Assembly (NCBI GenBank): GCA_041744375.1
Contig: JBGTLA010000079.1
Location: 1 to 64,000 of the forward strand
Length of the DNA: 64,000 bases
DNA from: JBGTLA01 sp041744375
Lineage (GTDB): Bacteria > Actinomycetota > Acidimicrobiia > Spongiisociales > ZC4RG35
Reading direction: 5' to 3'
The position numbers and the translations under genes were made by a program. The notes under the pieces were generated by a model. The model had not been told where the DNA came from. It made no database searches and saw only the letters and a program-made list of their open reading frames with translations. Position 1 is the first letter of the stretch. Each line of letters begins with the position of its first letter. Positions 63,823 through 64,000 of the stretch are shown in pieces.

Positions 63823-64000
63823 TCAGTACTCGTCATCGGCGCGCCGCTGCTTGGACGGTTGCACCCTAGGGGGTTCGCCCGGTTGCTTGGGATAGTGGGG
63901 GGGCCAGGGAGCATCGCCGATACCGTTCTCCTCGTCACGCGCCATCCAATCGAGAAGCGTGTCGATCCTCTCCGGTGCCTCATCGATCCCAGCCGTCAGA
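63823..64000 (-). CDS. C-terminus of a probable LigD-type DNA polymerase/primase (runs off right edge)
   Basis: The minus strand is open from the window edge to TGA at 63823-63825, giving 58 residues: LDWMARDEENGIGDAPWPPH, then YPKQPGEPPRVQPSKQRRAD and DEY. The PWPPHYPKQPGEPPRVQPS ending resembles the tail of actinobacterial stand-alone LigD polymerase-domain proteins. The catalytic part is outside the window, so the call rests on this tail and on the nearby DNA ligase. The run of seven C keeps the frame as given. Confidence 0.5.
   Translation of the reverse strand, partial: LTAGIDEAPERIDTLLDWMARDEENGIGDAPWPPHYPKQPGEPPRVQPSKQRRADDEY

Overview
The window is GC-rich, densely coded DNA from an actinobacterium. 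Five exported proteins share an S-layer-homology-like module with a conserved cysteine pair (GVTRGCNPPxNDRFCPD). With the actinobacterial small proteins, the DUF222/HNH gene at the left edge and a mycobacterial-type LexA box, this points to Actinomycetota, most likely Acidimicrobiia or a neighbouring uncultured class. The lineage is inferred from gene style; no marker gene is present. No rRNA, convincing tRNA, CRISPR array or complete transposase was seen.

Layout. 1-5000: edge of a DUF222/HNH gene, one S-layer-like protein, a two-helix potassium channel, a DinB-fold protein, and an alpha/beta hydrolase with its TetR regulator and a palindromic operator. 5000-18700: membrane and envelope genes, namely DUF5671, DUF3179, a beta-helix protein with a damaged N-terminus, a ScyD-like S-layer protein, a GGDEF-EAL c-di-GMP enzyme, a subtilase with NSWSG repeats, an orphan histidine kinase and an S-layer-type lytic transglycosylase. 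18800-20100: an MFS exporter.

20200-33800 is the most distinctive region. It holds an MTA-type nucleoside phosphorylase, a complete BMP-type nucleoside ABC importer in one overlapping operon with an MtnA-family isomerase, a divergent MtaD-like deaminase with a cupin gene, a GntR/UTRA regulator, two SDRs, a class II aldolase-SDR fusion and a second nucleoside phosphorylase. The 13-bp palindrome GTTGTC-N-GACAAC occurs in both divergent promoter regions. Together these suggest one regulated pathway: import of a (modified) nucleoside, deamination, phosphorolysis, isomerisation of the pentose-1-phosphate, and aldol cleavage to DHAP plus a C2 aldehyde that the SDRs oxidise or reduce.

33800-39400: an EVE protein, a LexA-box gene of unknown function, AzlCD, DeoD and a metzincin-like S-layer protein. 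39400-49200: a nitroreductase, a DrrAB-like exporter, HutU and HutF, Dus, a thioesterase, a cupin, Maf and an amidohydrolase. 49200-64000: two tandem S41 lipoprotein proteases, MsrA, a coiled-coil transglycosylase, a degenerate ABC ATPase, GlgX and GlgC, membrane proteins, a stand-alone ATP-dependent DNA ligase, and the C-terminus of a probable LigD-type polymerase at the right edge.

A recurring theme is leaderless transcription. Sixteen genes have a -10-like hexamer (TANNNT, CACAAT or CATACT) exactly 6 or 7 nt before the start codon, and most have no Shine-Dalgarno. Genes inside operons instead overlap by 1-8 bp or have clear AGGAGG sites. A 99-102 bp MITE-like element occurs twice.
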